DNA from: Thiobacillus sp. UBA6205
Lineage (GTDB): Bacteria; Pseudomonadota; Gammaproteobacteria; Burkholderiales; Thiobacillaceae
Direction: 5' to 3'
Length of the DNA stretch: 40,264 nt
Assembly (NCBI GenBank): GCA_002421825.1
Contig: DISR01000038.1
Span: forward strand, 1 to 40,264
The position numbers and the translations under genes are program-made. Shown piece after piece: positions 32,519 to 40,264 of the stretch. How positions within the stretch are numbered: the stretch's first letter is position 1; each line of letters opens with the position of its first letter. The notes under the pieces are model-generated. The model saw only the letters and a list, made by a program, of their open reading frames with translations, ran no database searches and was not told the DNA's origin.

Positions 32519-33379
32519 TCATTCCGGAGCCGCGACACTGCGGCTCGCCCGTACGCTGAGCAGCCCGGCAAGGACGATGAGCAGCATGCCGACCCAGGCC
32601 ACGAGCGGCGGACGGTCGCCAAGGATTACGCCATATAGCGCGGCGAACCCAACGGTCGAGTAGGCCAGCGCGCCCACCGCAAGGGTGTTGCCGAGCCGGT
32701 AGGCACGGGTCATGGCCAGTTGCCCCAGCGTTCCCGTCGCGCCCATGAACAGCAGCAGGGGCAAATCCGCCAGCCTGGGCACCACGAAACCCGCGCCAGC
32801 CATCCAGATGCCGCCGCCTATGGTGGCGATCAGGGTGAAGTAGAACACCACGCGCCATTCCGGCTCGCCTTCGCGGCCCAGGGCGCGCACGTTGAGATAA
32901 GCCACCGCCGCCAGCACGCCGGAAACGAGTCCGATCAGCCTGGCCGTCATGTCCTCCCCGCCCCAGCCGGGGCGCAGCAGCAGCGCCACGCCGGCGAAAC
33001 CGATCACCACCGCCGCCGCCAGCCCGTGGCCGTGGCGCTCCTTCAGCCACCATGCGGTGAGCACCGCCAGAAACAGCGGCGAAGTGTAGTTGAGGGTGAT
33101 GGCCGTCGCCAGCGGCAAATGCGCGATGCCGTAAAAGTACATGACCAGCGCAACAAAGCCGGAGAGGCCGCGCCAGGCATGGCCTGTCGCGTGCCGCGTG
33201 GCAAGCGGCGCCAGCCACTGCCGGTAAGTCGCGACGATCACGATGTAGATCGAAAGCAGCCCGAACAGCGAGCGGTAGAAAACCAGTTCCGGCGAACTGA
33301 AGCGCTCCGAGGCGAGTTTGACCAGCACGCCCATGAGCGCGAACAAAAAGCCGGCGACCAGCATCCAGGTGGATTTCAT
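32519..33379 (-). CDS. EamA/DMT-family transporter
   Basis: A 286-residue inner-membrane protein with about ten membrane helices in two EamA repeats (residues about 5-135 and 150-280). The opening MKSTWMLVAGFLFALMGVLVKLASERFSS and ALAYSTVGFAALYGVILGDRPP in the second repeat are typical. These are drug/metabolite exporters or permeases; the substrate cannot be told. It ends 45 bases from the SpoIIAA-like start. Confidence 0.9.
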   Translation of the reverse strand: MKSTWMLVAGFLFALMGVLVKLASERFSSPELVFYRSLFGLLSIYIVIVATYRQWLAPLATRHATGHAWRGLSGFVALVMYFYGIAHLPLATAITLNYTSPLFLAVLTAWWLKERHGHGLAAAVVIGFAGVALLLRPGWGGEDMTARLIGLVSGVLAAVAYLNVRALGREGEPEWRVVFYFTLIATIGGGIWMAGAGFVVPRLADLPLLLFMGATGTLGQLAMTRAYRLGNTLAVGALAYSTVGFAALYGVILGDRPPLVAWVGMLLIVLAGLLSVRASRSVAAPE

Positions 33380-33524
33380 TTAAGGAACTAGCTGGACGCA
33401 GAAAGATTCATGCACGGGGAGGTAAGTGAGGAGGGGGAGGAAAACCTTGAGCAATACATTTTGCTTTACTCCCTAGCTTCCCTGTCAATGCTTTTGGTTA
33501 GCCTTCGGGCCTCTGCGTCAGGCT

Positions 33525-34643
33525 TTATTTCAAATGCGGCTGAATCTGCCGGCGCAGGAATTCGTGGAAATGCACCATGCCGTCCTCCATGGGTGACTGG
33601 TACGGGCCTTCCTCGCTGATGCCCTGCCGATGCAGCGCGCGGCGGCCGTCGTGCATGCGCTGGGCGATTTCGTGGTCCTCGACCGCGGTTTCCATGTAGG
33701 CGGCCTGCTCGGCCTCGACGAACTCGCGTTCGAACAGCACGATGTCTTCCGGATAATAGAACTCGACGATGTTGGCCATGGACTCGATGCCGCTCGGCCA
33801 GACCGAGGACACCACCAGCACGTGCGGGTACCACTCGACCATGATATTGGGATAGTAGGTCAGCCAGATCGCGCCGTGCCGGGGCTTCTGGCCCTCGCCG
33901 TAGCGCAGCACCTGCTCCTGCCATTTCTGGTACACCGGCGAGCCGAATTTCTTGCCGAAGGCCTTGGCCAGGCCCACGGTCTGCACCGAATACCAGTCGC
34001 CGTACTGCCACTTGAGGTCGTCGCAGGTGACGAAATTGCCCAGACCGGGATGGAAGGGCTCGACATGGTAGTCCTCGAGGTAGACCTCGATGAAGGTCTT
34101 CCAGTTGTAGGGCACGTGATCGACCGTGACCTTGTCCAGCATGTAGCCGGAAAAATCCAGGTCGCCCGCCACGCCCATGCCCGCGAGATCGGCGCGCACA
34201 TCGCGCGGGCCGTTGAACAGCAGGCCGTTCCAGTTTTGCAGCACGGATCGCGACAGGTTCATGCAGGGATTGCCGGGGAAGTGCGGCGCGCCCAGCAAAG
34301 TGCCCTGCGCATCGTAGGTCCAGCGGTGCACCGGGCAGACGATGTTGTCGGCCGGCAGCTTGCCGCGGCCGTTGAGCATGATGGCCTGGCGATGGCGACA
34401 CACGTTGGACAGCATCTCGATGCCGTTGGCGTTGTTGACCAGCACCCTGGCGCCCTCGAAGCGCTCGAGCGCATGGTAGTCGCCGGCTTCCGGCACCATC
34501 AGCACATGGCCGACATAACCCGGGCCGTTGTCGAACAGCAGCTTTTTTTCGAGTTCGAAGATTTCCGGGTCGAAATACCACGACACCGGCAGTTGAGGCG
34601 TTGTTGTAGACAGCGCCGAAACAGAATCAGCGAGATTGGACAT
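33525..34643 (-). CDS. Rieske-type aromatic ring-hydroxylating oxygenase, alpha subunit
   Basis: A 372-residue oxygenase with the Rieske 2Fe-2S ligands C82-x-H84 and C103-x2-H106, and a mononuclear iron site around DYHVEPFH (H193, H198). It is short of a classical dioxygenase beta-subunit partner, and no ferredoxin or reductase is adjacent. The substrate is unknown; this gene commonly lies beside xseB-ispA-dxs in Betaproteobacteria, suggesting a housekeeping role rather than pollutant breakdown. ATG 34643 is preferred for the GGTAGGG upstream; ATG 34658 is in frame. Confidence 0.88.
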   Translation of the reverse strand: MSNLADSVSALSTTTPQLPVSWYFDPEIFELEKKLLFDNGPGYVGHVLMVPEAGDYHALERFEGARVLVNNANGIEMLSNVCRHRQAIMLNGRGKLPADNIVCPVHRWTYDAQGTLLGAPHFPGNPCMNLSRSVLQNWNGLLFNGPRDVRADLAGMGVAGDLDFSGYMLDKVTVDHVPYNWKTFIEVYLEDYHVEPFHPGLGNFVTCDDLKWQYGDWYSVQTVGLAKAFGKKFGSPVYQKWQEQVLRYGEGQKPRHGAIWLTYYPNIMVEWYPHVLVVSSVWPSGIESMANIVEFYYPEDIVLFEREFVEAEQAAYMETAVEDHEIAQRMHDGRRALHRQGISEEGPYQSPMEDGMVHFHEFLRRQIQPHLK

Positions 34644-34707
34644 CCCTACCCACCCCATTCCAGTACCGATCAGGAATCCGTATAGAAAACAAAAACCCCC
34701 GACACCC

Positions 34708-34731
34708 GGCGGACCATCTGTTTGGTCCGCC
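34708..34731. promoter_or_regulatory. Perfect 9-bp hairpin in the oxygenase/xseB divergent region
   Basis: GGCGGACCA and TGGTCCGCC flank a 6-base loop. On the minus strand the hairpin is followed after about 10 bases by GGGGGTTTTTGTTTTC, giving an attenuator-like layout in the oxygenase leader, 65 bases before its start. It could equally be a regulator operator. No known riboswitch was recognised. Confidence 0.5.
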
Positions 34732-34751
34732 CAATGAACCGGAGGTTCCCA

Positions 34752-34797
34752 CCCCTAAACTCCTTTTTGGGGAGGGGCAAGATATCATGCCCACCCC
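34752..34797 (+). promoter_or_regulatory. Two competing hairpins upstream of xseB
   Basis: The strand GGGGAGGGG (34769-34777) can pair with the preceding CCCCTAAACTCC (34752-34763). Alternatively, with the two bases after it, it can pair with the following TGCCCACCCC (34788-34797), with an A bulge and an 8-base loop. The two structures exclude each other, as in leader attenuators. They lie about 70 bases before the xseB start. Confidence 0.4.
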
Positions 34798-34864
34798 TTG
34801 GAGGCAAAGCATTTTTTACCCGCTTTTGTTAAAGTTACGCGTTTACCGCATCGCCTTTACGCCA

Positions 34865-35095
34865 ATGGCCAAAGCCTCCCCGCCCAAGGATTTCGAATCC
34901 GCCCTTGCCGAACTCGAAAAAATCGTCGCCCAGATGGAGTCCGGCAAGTTCAGCCTGGAAGACTCCCTTGCCGCCTACGCGCGCGGCGCCAGCCTGCTCA
35001 ACTTCTGCCGCGAGGCGATTTCGCGCGCAGAACAGCAGGTCGAGGCGCTGGAAAACGGCGTGATGAAACCTTTCCTGAACAATTCCGATGAATGA
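34865..35095 (+). CDS. xseB: Exodeoxyribonuclease VII small subunit
   Basis: A 76-residue helical protein with the family signature FESALAELEKIVAQMESGKFSLEDSLAAYARGASLL. It pairs with XseA to form exonuclease VII, which degrades single-stranded DNA. The ATG at 34865 begins MAKASPPKDFE, the usual N-terminus; the in-frame ATG at 34787 would add an unrelated 26 residues. It overlaps ispA by 8 bases, a classic arrangement. Confidence 0.95.
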   Translation: MAKASPPKDFESALAELEKIVAQMESGKFSLEDSLAAYARGASLLNFCREAISRAEQQVEALENGVMKPFLNNSDE

Positions 35096-35978
35096 TTTCC
35101 AGGCCTGGATGAATGCGCGCCAGGCGCAGGTCGAATCGGCGCTTGCCGCCGCCATGCCCGATGCAGCCAACGCGCCGCAACGCCTGCACGATGCCATGCG
35201 CTATGCGGTGCTGGGCGGCGGCAAGCGCGTCAGGCCCCTGCTCGCCTTCGCCGCCGGCGAACTCGCCCAGGCCGACCCCGCTCGCGTGACCCAGGCCGCC
35301 ATCGCGGTCGAACTGATCCACGCCTATTCGCTCGTGCATGACGACATGCCGGCCATGGATAACGACACACTGCGGCGCGGCAAGCCCACGGTGCATGTGG
35401 AGTTCGACGAGGCCACCGCGCTGCTGGCGGGAGATGCGCTGCAAAGCCTGGCCTTCGAAGTGCTGGCGCAGCCCGGGCTCGTCGATGACGCCGCCACCCA
35501 GGTGCGCATGCTGAATCTGCTGGCATCGGCTTCCGGTTCGCGCGGCATGGCCGGCGGCCAGGCCATCGACCTGGAAGCCGTGGGCAAGCCGCTCGAGCTG
35601 CCGCAACTGGAGTTCATGCACATCCTGAAAACCGGTGCGCTGATCCGTGCGTCGGCCAACCTGGGCGCGTTGTGCGGCAGACAACTGGACGACGGCGAAT
35701 TGATCCATCTCGACCACTATGCCAAGTGCATGGGCCTCGCCTTCCAGGTGGTGGACGACGTGCTCGACGCCGACGCCTCCACCGCCACCCTGGGCAAGAC
35801 CGCGGGCAAGGACGCCGCCAGCAACAAGCCCACCTATGTCAGCCTGCTGGGCCTCGCGCGGGCGCGCGAGCTGGCGGGCGAACTTCGCGCCGACGCCCAT
35901 GTCGCACTGGGTGGTTTCGGCAAAGAGGCCGAGCGCCTGCGCCAGCTCGCCGATTACATCGTGCTGCGCGAATTCTGA
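35088..35978 (+). CDS. ispA: Geranyl/farnesyl diphosphate synthase
   Basis: A 296-residue prenyltransferase that makes farnesyl diphosphate from IPP and DMAPP. The first Asp-rich motif is DDMPAMDND and the second DDVLD, with GGKRVRPLL near the N-terminus. The motif spacing and length match bacterial IspA. It overlaps xseB and is followed 15 bases later by dxs, so all three are one transcription unit. Confidence 0.95.
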   Translation: MNDFQAWMNARQAQVESALAAAMPDAANAPQRLHDAMRYAVLGGGKRVRPLLAFAAGELAQADPARVTQAAIAVELIHAYSLVHDDMPAMDNDTLRRGKPTVHVEFDEATALLAGDALQSLAFEVLAQPGLVDDAATQVRMLNLLASASGSRGMAGGQAIDLEAVGKPLELPQLEFMHILKTGALIRASANLGALCGRQLDDGELIHLDHYAKCMGLAFQVVDDVLDADASTATLGKTAGKDAASNKPTYVSLLGLARARELAGELRADAHVALGGFGKEAERLRQLADYIVLREF

Positions 35979-35993
35979 TCCGAAAGCCCTGAC

Positions 35994-37835
35994 TTGACCC
36001 TGCTCGACTCGATTCATCTCCCCGCCGACCTGCGCGGCCTTGACGGCAAGCAGCTGAAACAGCTGGCCGATGAGGTCCGCGCTTTCCTGCTCGACTCCGT
36101 GTCGCACACTGGCGGCCACCTTTCCTCCAACCTGGGCGCGGTAGAACTCACCATCGCCTTGCATTACGTGTACGACACGCCCGGCGACCGCATCGTCTGG
36201 GACGTGGGTCACCAGACTTACGCGCACAAGGTTCTCACCGGACGCAAGCAGGCGATGGCTGGTTTAAGGCGCGGCGGAGGCATCGCCGGCTTCCCGCGCC
36301 GCGAGGAAAGCGAATACGACGCCTTCGGCACGGGGCATTCCAGCACCTCGATCTCGGCCGCGCTGGGCATGGCCGAGGCCTTCCATCAGACCGGCTCGGA
36401 GCGTCGCGCCGTCGCGGTGATCGGCGACGGCGCCATGACTGCGGGCATGGCCTTCGAGGCGCTCAACAATGCCGGCGCCACCGATTTGCCGCTCCTGGTC
36501 GTGCTGAACGACAACGACATGTCCATCTCGCCGCCAGTGGGGGCATTGAACAACTATCTGGCCAAACTCATGTCCGGACAGTTCTATGCCAGGGCAAAGA
36601 AGGCCTCCGACATCGTGCTGTCGAAAATGCCGCCCATCAAGGAACTGGCCAAGCGCGCCGAGGAGCACATGAAGGGCATGATCACGCCCGGCACGCTGTT
36701 CGAGGAAATGGGCTTCAACTACATCGGCCCCATCGACGGCCACGACCTCGACGTGCTGGTGGAAACCCTGAAAAACATCCGCAGGCTGGAAGGTCCGCAG
36801 TTCCTGCATGTCGTCACCAAAAAGGGCAAGGGCTACGAGCCGGCCGAAAACAACCCCTGCCTTTACCACGGCGTTTCCGCCTTCGACCCCGTCGCCGGCA
36901 TTGCGGAAATGGCCGGCGGCAAGCCGACTTTCACGCAAATCTTCAGCGACTGGCTATGCGATATGGCCGCGCAGGATGCGCGCCTGGTCGGCATCACGCC
37001 GGCCATGCGCGAAGGCTCCGGTCTGGTGAAGTTTTCCGAGCAGTTTCCCGAGCGCTATTTCGATGTCGGCATCGCCGAACAGCATGCGCTCACCTTCGCC
37101 GCAGGCCTCGCCTGCGAAGGGGAGAAACCGGTGGTGGCGATCTATTCGACTTTCCTGCAGCGCGCCTATGACCAGCTGATTCATGACATCGCCCTGCAGA
37201 ACCTCGACGTCACACTCGCCATCGACCGAGCCGGCCCGGTGGGCGCCGATGGCGCTACCCACGCCGGCAGCTTCGACATCAGCTTCCTTCGCTGCGTGCC
37301 CAACCTGCTCATCGCCGCGCCCTCGGACGAAAACGAATGTCGCCGCCTGCTCACCACGGCCTTTTTGCACACCGGCCCCGCCGCCGTGCGCTACCCGCGC
37401 GGCACCGGGGCCGGCGCAAGCCTGGAAGCCGGCCTCGATCCCCTGCCCATCGGCCAGAGCAACACCCGCCGCGAAGGCCGCAGGATTGCCTTCCTCGCCT
37501 TCGGCACGGTCTTGTCCGAATGCCTCAAGGCTGCCGCAGAACTCGATGCCACCGTGGTCGACATGCGTTTCGTGAAGCCCTTGGACGAGGCCCGCATCCT
37601 GGAACTCGCACGCTCGCACGAACTGCTGGTGACGGTGGAGGGAAACGCCGTCATGGGTGGCGCCGGATCGGCCGTTTCCGAATGCCTGGCCGCGAACGGC
37701 GTGCTGGTTCGGGTGCTGCATTGCGGCCTGCCTGACCGCTTCCTGGAACAGGACACCCAGGAAAATCAAAGACTTCAGAGCGAACTGGATACCGCCAGCC
37801 TGATCGCAAAAGCGCACAAGGCATTATCCGAGTAG
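35994..37835 (+). CDS. dxs: 1-deoxy-D-xylulose-5-phosphate synthase
   Basis: A 613-residue thiamine-diphosphate enzyme making DXP from pyruvate and glyceraldehyde-3-phosphate, the entry to the MEP isoprenoid pathway. The TPP-binding motif is GDGAMTAGMAFEALNNAG, with GTGHSSTSISAALG and GPIDGHD. The transketolase-like C-terminal half includes VGIAEQHALTFAAGLA. The start is TTG at 35994 (M-T-L-L-D-S-I), since no ATG is available near the conserved N-terminus. Confidence 0.96.
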   Translation: MTLLDSIHLPADLRGLDGKQLKQLADEVRAFLLDSVSHTGGHLSSNLGAVELTIALHYVYDTPGDRIVWDVGHQTYAHKVLTGRKQAMAGLRRGGGIAGFPRREESEYDAFGTGHSSTSISAALGMAEAFHQTGSERRAVAVIGDGAMTAGMAFEALNNAGATDLPLLVVLNDNDMSISPPVGALNNYLAKLMSGQFYARAKKASDIVLSKMPPIKELAKRAEEHMKGMITPGTLFEEMGFNYIGPIDGHDLDVLVETLKNIRRLEGPQFLHVVTKKGKGYEPAENNPCLYHGVSAFDPVAGIAEMAGGKPTFTQIFSDWLCDMAAQDARLVGITPAMREGSGLVKFSEQFPERYFDVGIAEQHALTFAAGLACEGEKPVVAIYSTFLQRAYDQLIHDIALQNLDVTLAIDRAGPVGADGATHAGSFDISFLRCVPNLLIAAPSDENECRRLLTTAFLHTGPAAVRYPRGTGAGASLEAGLDPLPIGQSNTRREGRRIAFLAFGTVLSECLKAAAELDATVVDMRFVKPLDEARILELARSHELLVTVEGNAVMGGAGSAVSECLAANGVLVRVLHCGLPDRFLEQDTQENQRLQSELDTASLIAKAHKALSE

Positions 37836-37864
37836 TTTACTCAAGTATTTGGGCAGTTTATACT
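37836..37864 (+). promoter_or_regulatory. Candidate sigma-70 promoter for folE2
   Basis: A -35 TTTACT (37836-37841; 4 of 6 to consensus), a spacer of exactly 17 bases and a -10 TATACT (37859-37864; 5 of 6). It lies between the dxs stop and folE2, 58 bases before the start codon. Confidence 0.6.
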
Positions 37865-37921
37865 TAGTCTAAATCGCCTGTCCGTGACAGGCCCGTTCCG
37901 ACCGCATCCCAAGGAATTGCC

Positions 37922-38731
37922 ATGAATGAATGCACCGACGCCGTCTGCATGCCGGACGTGCAAAGCTCCAAAGATACCCGCCAGATCGCCATCGACAAGG
38001 TGGGCATCAAGTCCATCCGCCATCCCGTCAAGGTCGCCGACAAGGAGGGCGGCGTGCAGCACACCATCGCCACCTTCAACATGTACGTCTACCTGCCCCA
38101 GCATTTCAAGGGCACGCACATGTCGCGCTTCATCGAGATCCTCAACACCCGCGAGCGCGAAATCTCGGTGGAGAACTTCGAGGCCATGCTGCGCCATATG
38201 GTCGAGCGCCTGGAAGCCGAGTCCGGCCACATCGAGATGACCTTCCCCTACTTCATCAACAAGGCCGCCCCGGTTTCCGGCGTGAAAAGCCTGATGGACT
38301 ACGAAGTCACCCTGATCGGCGAGATCGACAAGGGCGCCTACCGCCACACCACCAAGGTCGTGGTGCCGGTCACCTCGCTGTGCCCCTGCTCCAAGAAGAT
38401 CTCCGACTACGGCGCGCACAACCAGCGTTCGCACGTCACCGTCACCGCCCGCACCAACGGCTTTTTGTGGATCGAGGATCTGGTCAGGAAAATCGAGGAT
38501 CAGGCCTCCTGCGAACTGTTCGGCCTGTTGAAGCGCCCGGACGAAAAGCACGTCACCGAACGCGCCTACGACAACCCCAAGTTCGTGGAAGACATCGTGC
38601 GCGACGTCGCTGCCGCCATGAACGCCGAGCCGCTGATCGATGCCTATATCGTCGAGGCCGAGAATTTTGAAAGCATTCACAACCACTCTGCCTATGCCCT
38701 CATCGAGCGCTGCAAGCCAAGCAAGGTTTAG
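37922..38731 (+). CDS. folE2: GTP cyclohydrolase FolE2 (type IB)
   Basis: A 269-residue enzyme converting GTP to dihydroneopterin triphosphate for folate or related pterins. The metal-site motif VTSLCPCSKKISDYGAHNQRSH and the conserved GVKSLMDYEVTL are present. FolE2 uses metals other than zinc and is often found where zinc is scarce. It has its own promoter candidate and is followed by a strong hairpin. The ATG at 37922 starts MNECTDAVCMPDVQ. Confidence 0.96.
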   Translation: MNECTDAVCMPDVQSSKDTRQIAIDKVGIKSIRHPVKVADKEGGVQHTIATFNMYVYLPQHFKGTHMSRFIEILNTREREISVENFEAMLRHMVERLEAESGHIEMTFPYFINKAAPVSGVKSLMDYEVTLIGEIDKGAYRHTTKVVVPVTSLCPCSKKISDYGAHNQRSHVTVTARTNGFLWIEDLVRKIEDQASCELFGLLKRPDEKHVTERAYDNPKFVEDIVRDVAAAMNAEPLIDAYIVEAENFESIHNHSAYALIERCKPSKV

Positions 38732-38838
38732 CTTGGTTTAGCTTGGCTTGCAGCCTGGCTTAAAGCGGGCGAAGCGCACGTCAAGAGTAGCGGCCGCCGC
38801 CAGAAGCGGGCCCGACGCAAGACACGGCCCGGGGGTAG

Positions 38839-38867
38839 GCCCGCACTGCGGGCTTCGCAGTGCGGGC
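38839..38867. terminator. Long hairpin between folE2 and the protease gene
   Basis: GCCCGCACTGCG and CGCAGTGCGGGC form a perfect 12-bp stem with a 5-base loop, between convergent genes. There is no T tract on either strand, so a bidirectional or factor-assisted terminator, or a repeat element, are all possible. The rest of 38732-38872 shows no gene. Confidence 0.5.
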
Positions 38868-38872
38868 TGCGC

Positions 38873-39529
38873 CTAGTAGCGCTGCGTCAGCGTCATGATC
38901 TGCCCTTCACGCCTCATGTCCATGCGGTTGAGGAAAGACATGCCCAACAGTACCGCCGGCATGCCGGTTTCAACGACCAGGCCCTCGACCTGATTGAGAT
39001 TGATATTGCCGACCCTGACGCTGTCGAACATCACGCGCCATGCCGGGATCACGCCATTGGCCGTGCTCGCCCCCATCATCTGGCCGGCCCTGTAATTGAT
39101 GCCCATGCGCTTCGCCTCTCCGGCCGGCAGCACGACGCTGGAAGCGCCGGTATCGAGCAGGAACATGACGCTGGAACCGTTGATCGCGCCCGGCGTAACG
39201 AAATGGCCGCTCGGGTCGGCTGACAGCGTCACGCGTGGCTTGCCGCCGCTGCCCGCGCCCGACGCGAATGACTGCCCCATGGCCAGGGTGCGCTGCTTGC
39301 CGCCGATTTCGAAGGTGGCGGAGTCGGAGTTGGCGTAAAGCAGCTTTACACCCTGTACGGTCTGGCCGGCAGCGATCAGCCTGGGCGGGCCGCCGTCTAT
39401 GCTGACCATCGCCTTGTCGCGAAACAGCCCCGCCACGCCGACCGAAGTCGCCAGCGCCGGCAGGGCTAACAAGATGAGCAACCATGCCATACAATAGGCT
39501 GGAAACTTGTTCCGAACGGTGTTTTGCAT
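38873..39529 (-). CDS. Retropepsin-like aspartic protease, exported
   Basis: A 218-residue protein with a signal peptide or anchor (residues about 14-29, AWLLILLALPALATS) and a clan AA aspartic protease domain (about 105-218) with the catalytic motif D-T-G-A-S. The N-terminal half resembles a pilus- or envelope-associated beta domain. This family acts as a homodimer; its targets are unknown. The ATG at 39529 has AGGA 7 bases upstream and gives the positively charged n-region; an ATG at 39490 is an alternative. The start directly abuts that of the divergent amidotransferase gene. Confidence 0.82.
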   Translation of the reverse strand: MQNTVRNKFPAYCMAWLLILLALPALATSVGVAGLFRDKAMVSIDGGPPRLIAAGQTVQGVKLLYANSDSATFEIGGKQRTLAMGQSFASGAGSGGKPRVTLSADPSGHFVTPGAINGSSVMFLLDTGASSVVLPAGEAKRMGINYRAGQMMGASTANGVIPAWRVMFDSVRVGNINLNQVEGLVVETGMPAVLLGMSFLNRMDMRREGQIMTLTQRY

Positions 39530-40243
39530 ATGCGTCCTGTGGTGGTATTCCGTTTTTCCCAGATCGAGGGCCCGGGCTATCTGGGCGAGTTCCTGACCCG
39601 CAAAGGCATCCTCTGGGATCAGGTCAATGTCGATGCTGGCGATAGTGTGCCAGAAGACATCAACGGCTTTTCCGGCCTGGTCTTGATGGGCGGGCCGATG
39701 AGCGTAAACGACGACCTGCCCTGGACCCCGCCTTTGCTCGCCCTCATCCGCCGGGCGGTCGAACGGGACGTGGCCGTACTGGGCCATTGCCTGGGCGGTC
39801 AGCTGATGAGCAAGGCGCTCGGCGGCACGATCAGCCTCAACCCGGTCAAGGAAATCGGCTGGGGCGGCGTGTCCAAGGTCGGCCAGAATCCCGCGCCGGA
39901 CTGGCTGGCCAAACTGCCGTCCTCGTTCGAAGTCTTCCAGTGGCACGGTGAGACCTTCTCCATACCGGCCGGCGCCGAACGCCTGCTGGAAAGCCCTTTT
40001 TGCAGCAACCAGGCTTTTTTGCTCAACAACCGGCACCTCGGCTTGCAATGTCACATCGAGATGACCGCACCCATGATCAAGGCCTGGTGCGAAGCGGGCG
40101 CCGACGAAATCGCGCATGCAGCGGACAGCCCTGGCGTGCAGCAGCCAGCCACCATGCAGGAAGACCTGGCAGCCAGGCTGGAAACCTTGCACGGCGTCGC
40201 GGACATTCTTTACGGGAAATGGATTCAGGGTCTGCGCGCCTGA
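39530..40243 (+). CDS. Class I glutamine amidotransferase
   Basis: A 237-residue amidotransferase-fold protein. The nucleophile elbow GHCLGGQL contains the catalytic cysteine, and the C-terminal LGLQCHIEMT carries the His-Glu pair. MGGPMSVND is the oxyanion strand. It resembles the stand-alone GuaA-like or YfbB-type amidotransferases annotated as type 1 glutamine amidotransferase. The acceptor is unknown. A TTG at 39524 is in frame; the ATG at 39530 is preferred. The gene is complete within the window. Confidence 0.88.
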   Translation: MRPVVVFRFSQIEGPGYLGEFLTRKGILWDQVNVDAGDSVPEDINGFSGLVLMGGPMSVNDDLPWTPPLLALIRRAVERDVAVLGHCLGGQLMSKALGGTISLNPVKEIGWGGVSKVGQNPAPDWLAKLPSSFEVFQWHGETFSIPAGAERLLESPFCSNQAFLLNNRHLGLQCHIEMTAPMIKAWCEAGADEIAHAADSPGVQQPATMQEDLAARLETLHGVADILYGKWIQGLRA

Positions 40244-40264
40244 GAAAGGCCGTCGCCAGTTACC

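Overview
This 40 kb, GC-rich, gene-dense window looks like chromosome from a sulfur-oxidising, flagellated betaproteobacterium (Nitrosomonadales/Thiobacillaceae/Sulfuricellaceae-like; inferred, not tested by search). The reasons are a flavocytochrome c sulfide dehydrogenase pair (fccAB), a cytochrome c4-like protein, a SoxH-like hydrolase, small families common in Betaproteobacteria (DUF3301, DUF3025, CbiB/AmpE-like, SpoIIAA-like) and the order Rieske oxygenase / xseB-ispA-dxs-folE2. No rRNA, tRNA, CRISPR array, insertion sequence or prophage was seen. No gap between genes exceeds 300 bases.

Layout. 0.1-5.4 kb: a periplasmic dihaem cytochrome c, then on the minus strand a DUF3301 protein, rhlE and the housekeeping run dapA-bamC-MBL hydrolase. 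5.4-15.8 kb (all minus strand): a compact flagellar export/basal-body cluster read as fliF-fliG-fliH-fliI-fliJ-X-fliO-fliP-fliQ ... fliR. It is cut between fliQ and fliR by a coiled-coil periplasmic protein and fccAB with its own terminator. X is a 156-residue protein between fliJ and fliO, possibly related to the FliM middle domain. fliE, fliK, fliL, fliM, fliN, flhA and flhB are absent from the window.

15.9-23.7 kb: a polyphosphate neighbourhood with sixA, a CYTH-CHAD protein, ppk and ppx. Between ppk and ppx lie an LpxH-like phosphoesterase and a GT4 glycosyltransferase. 23.8-28.6 kb: a CbiB/AmpE-like membrane protein paired with a membrane-anchored GyrI-like protein, a SoxH-like metallo-hydrolase, and a MASE1-GGDEF-EAL cyclic-di-GMP enzyme. 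28.6-33.4 kb: a small acidic protein, prolyl iminopeptidase, a CnoX/YbbN-like thioredoxin lacking its first active-site cysteine, DUF3025, an adhesin-E-like secreted protein, a SpoIIAA-like protein and an EamA transporter. 33.5-40.2 kb: a Rieske oxygenase, the isoprenoid run xseB-ispA-dxs, folE2, a retropepsin-like protease and a class I glutamine amidotransferase. The start codons of those last two genes abut back to back.

Two dispersed inverted-repeat families occupy intergenic spaces. Four copies are built from CACGGGG units, and two are REP-like elements with paired hairpins whose tetraloops are complementary. The most unusual points are the X protein, the split fliQ/fliR arrangement with fccAB inside, the shortened FliF, and the repeat elements.
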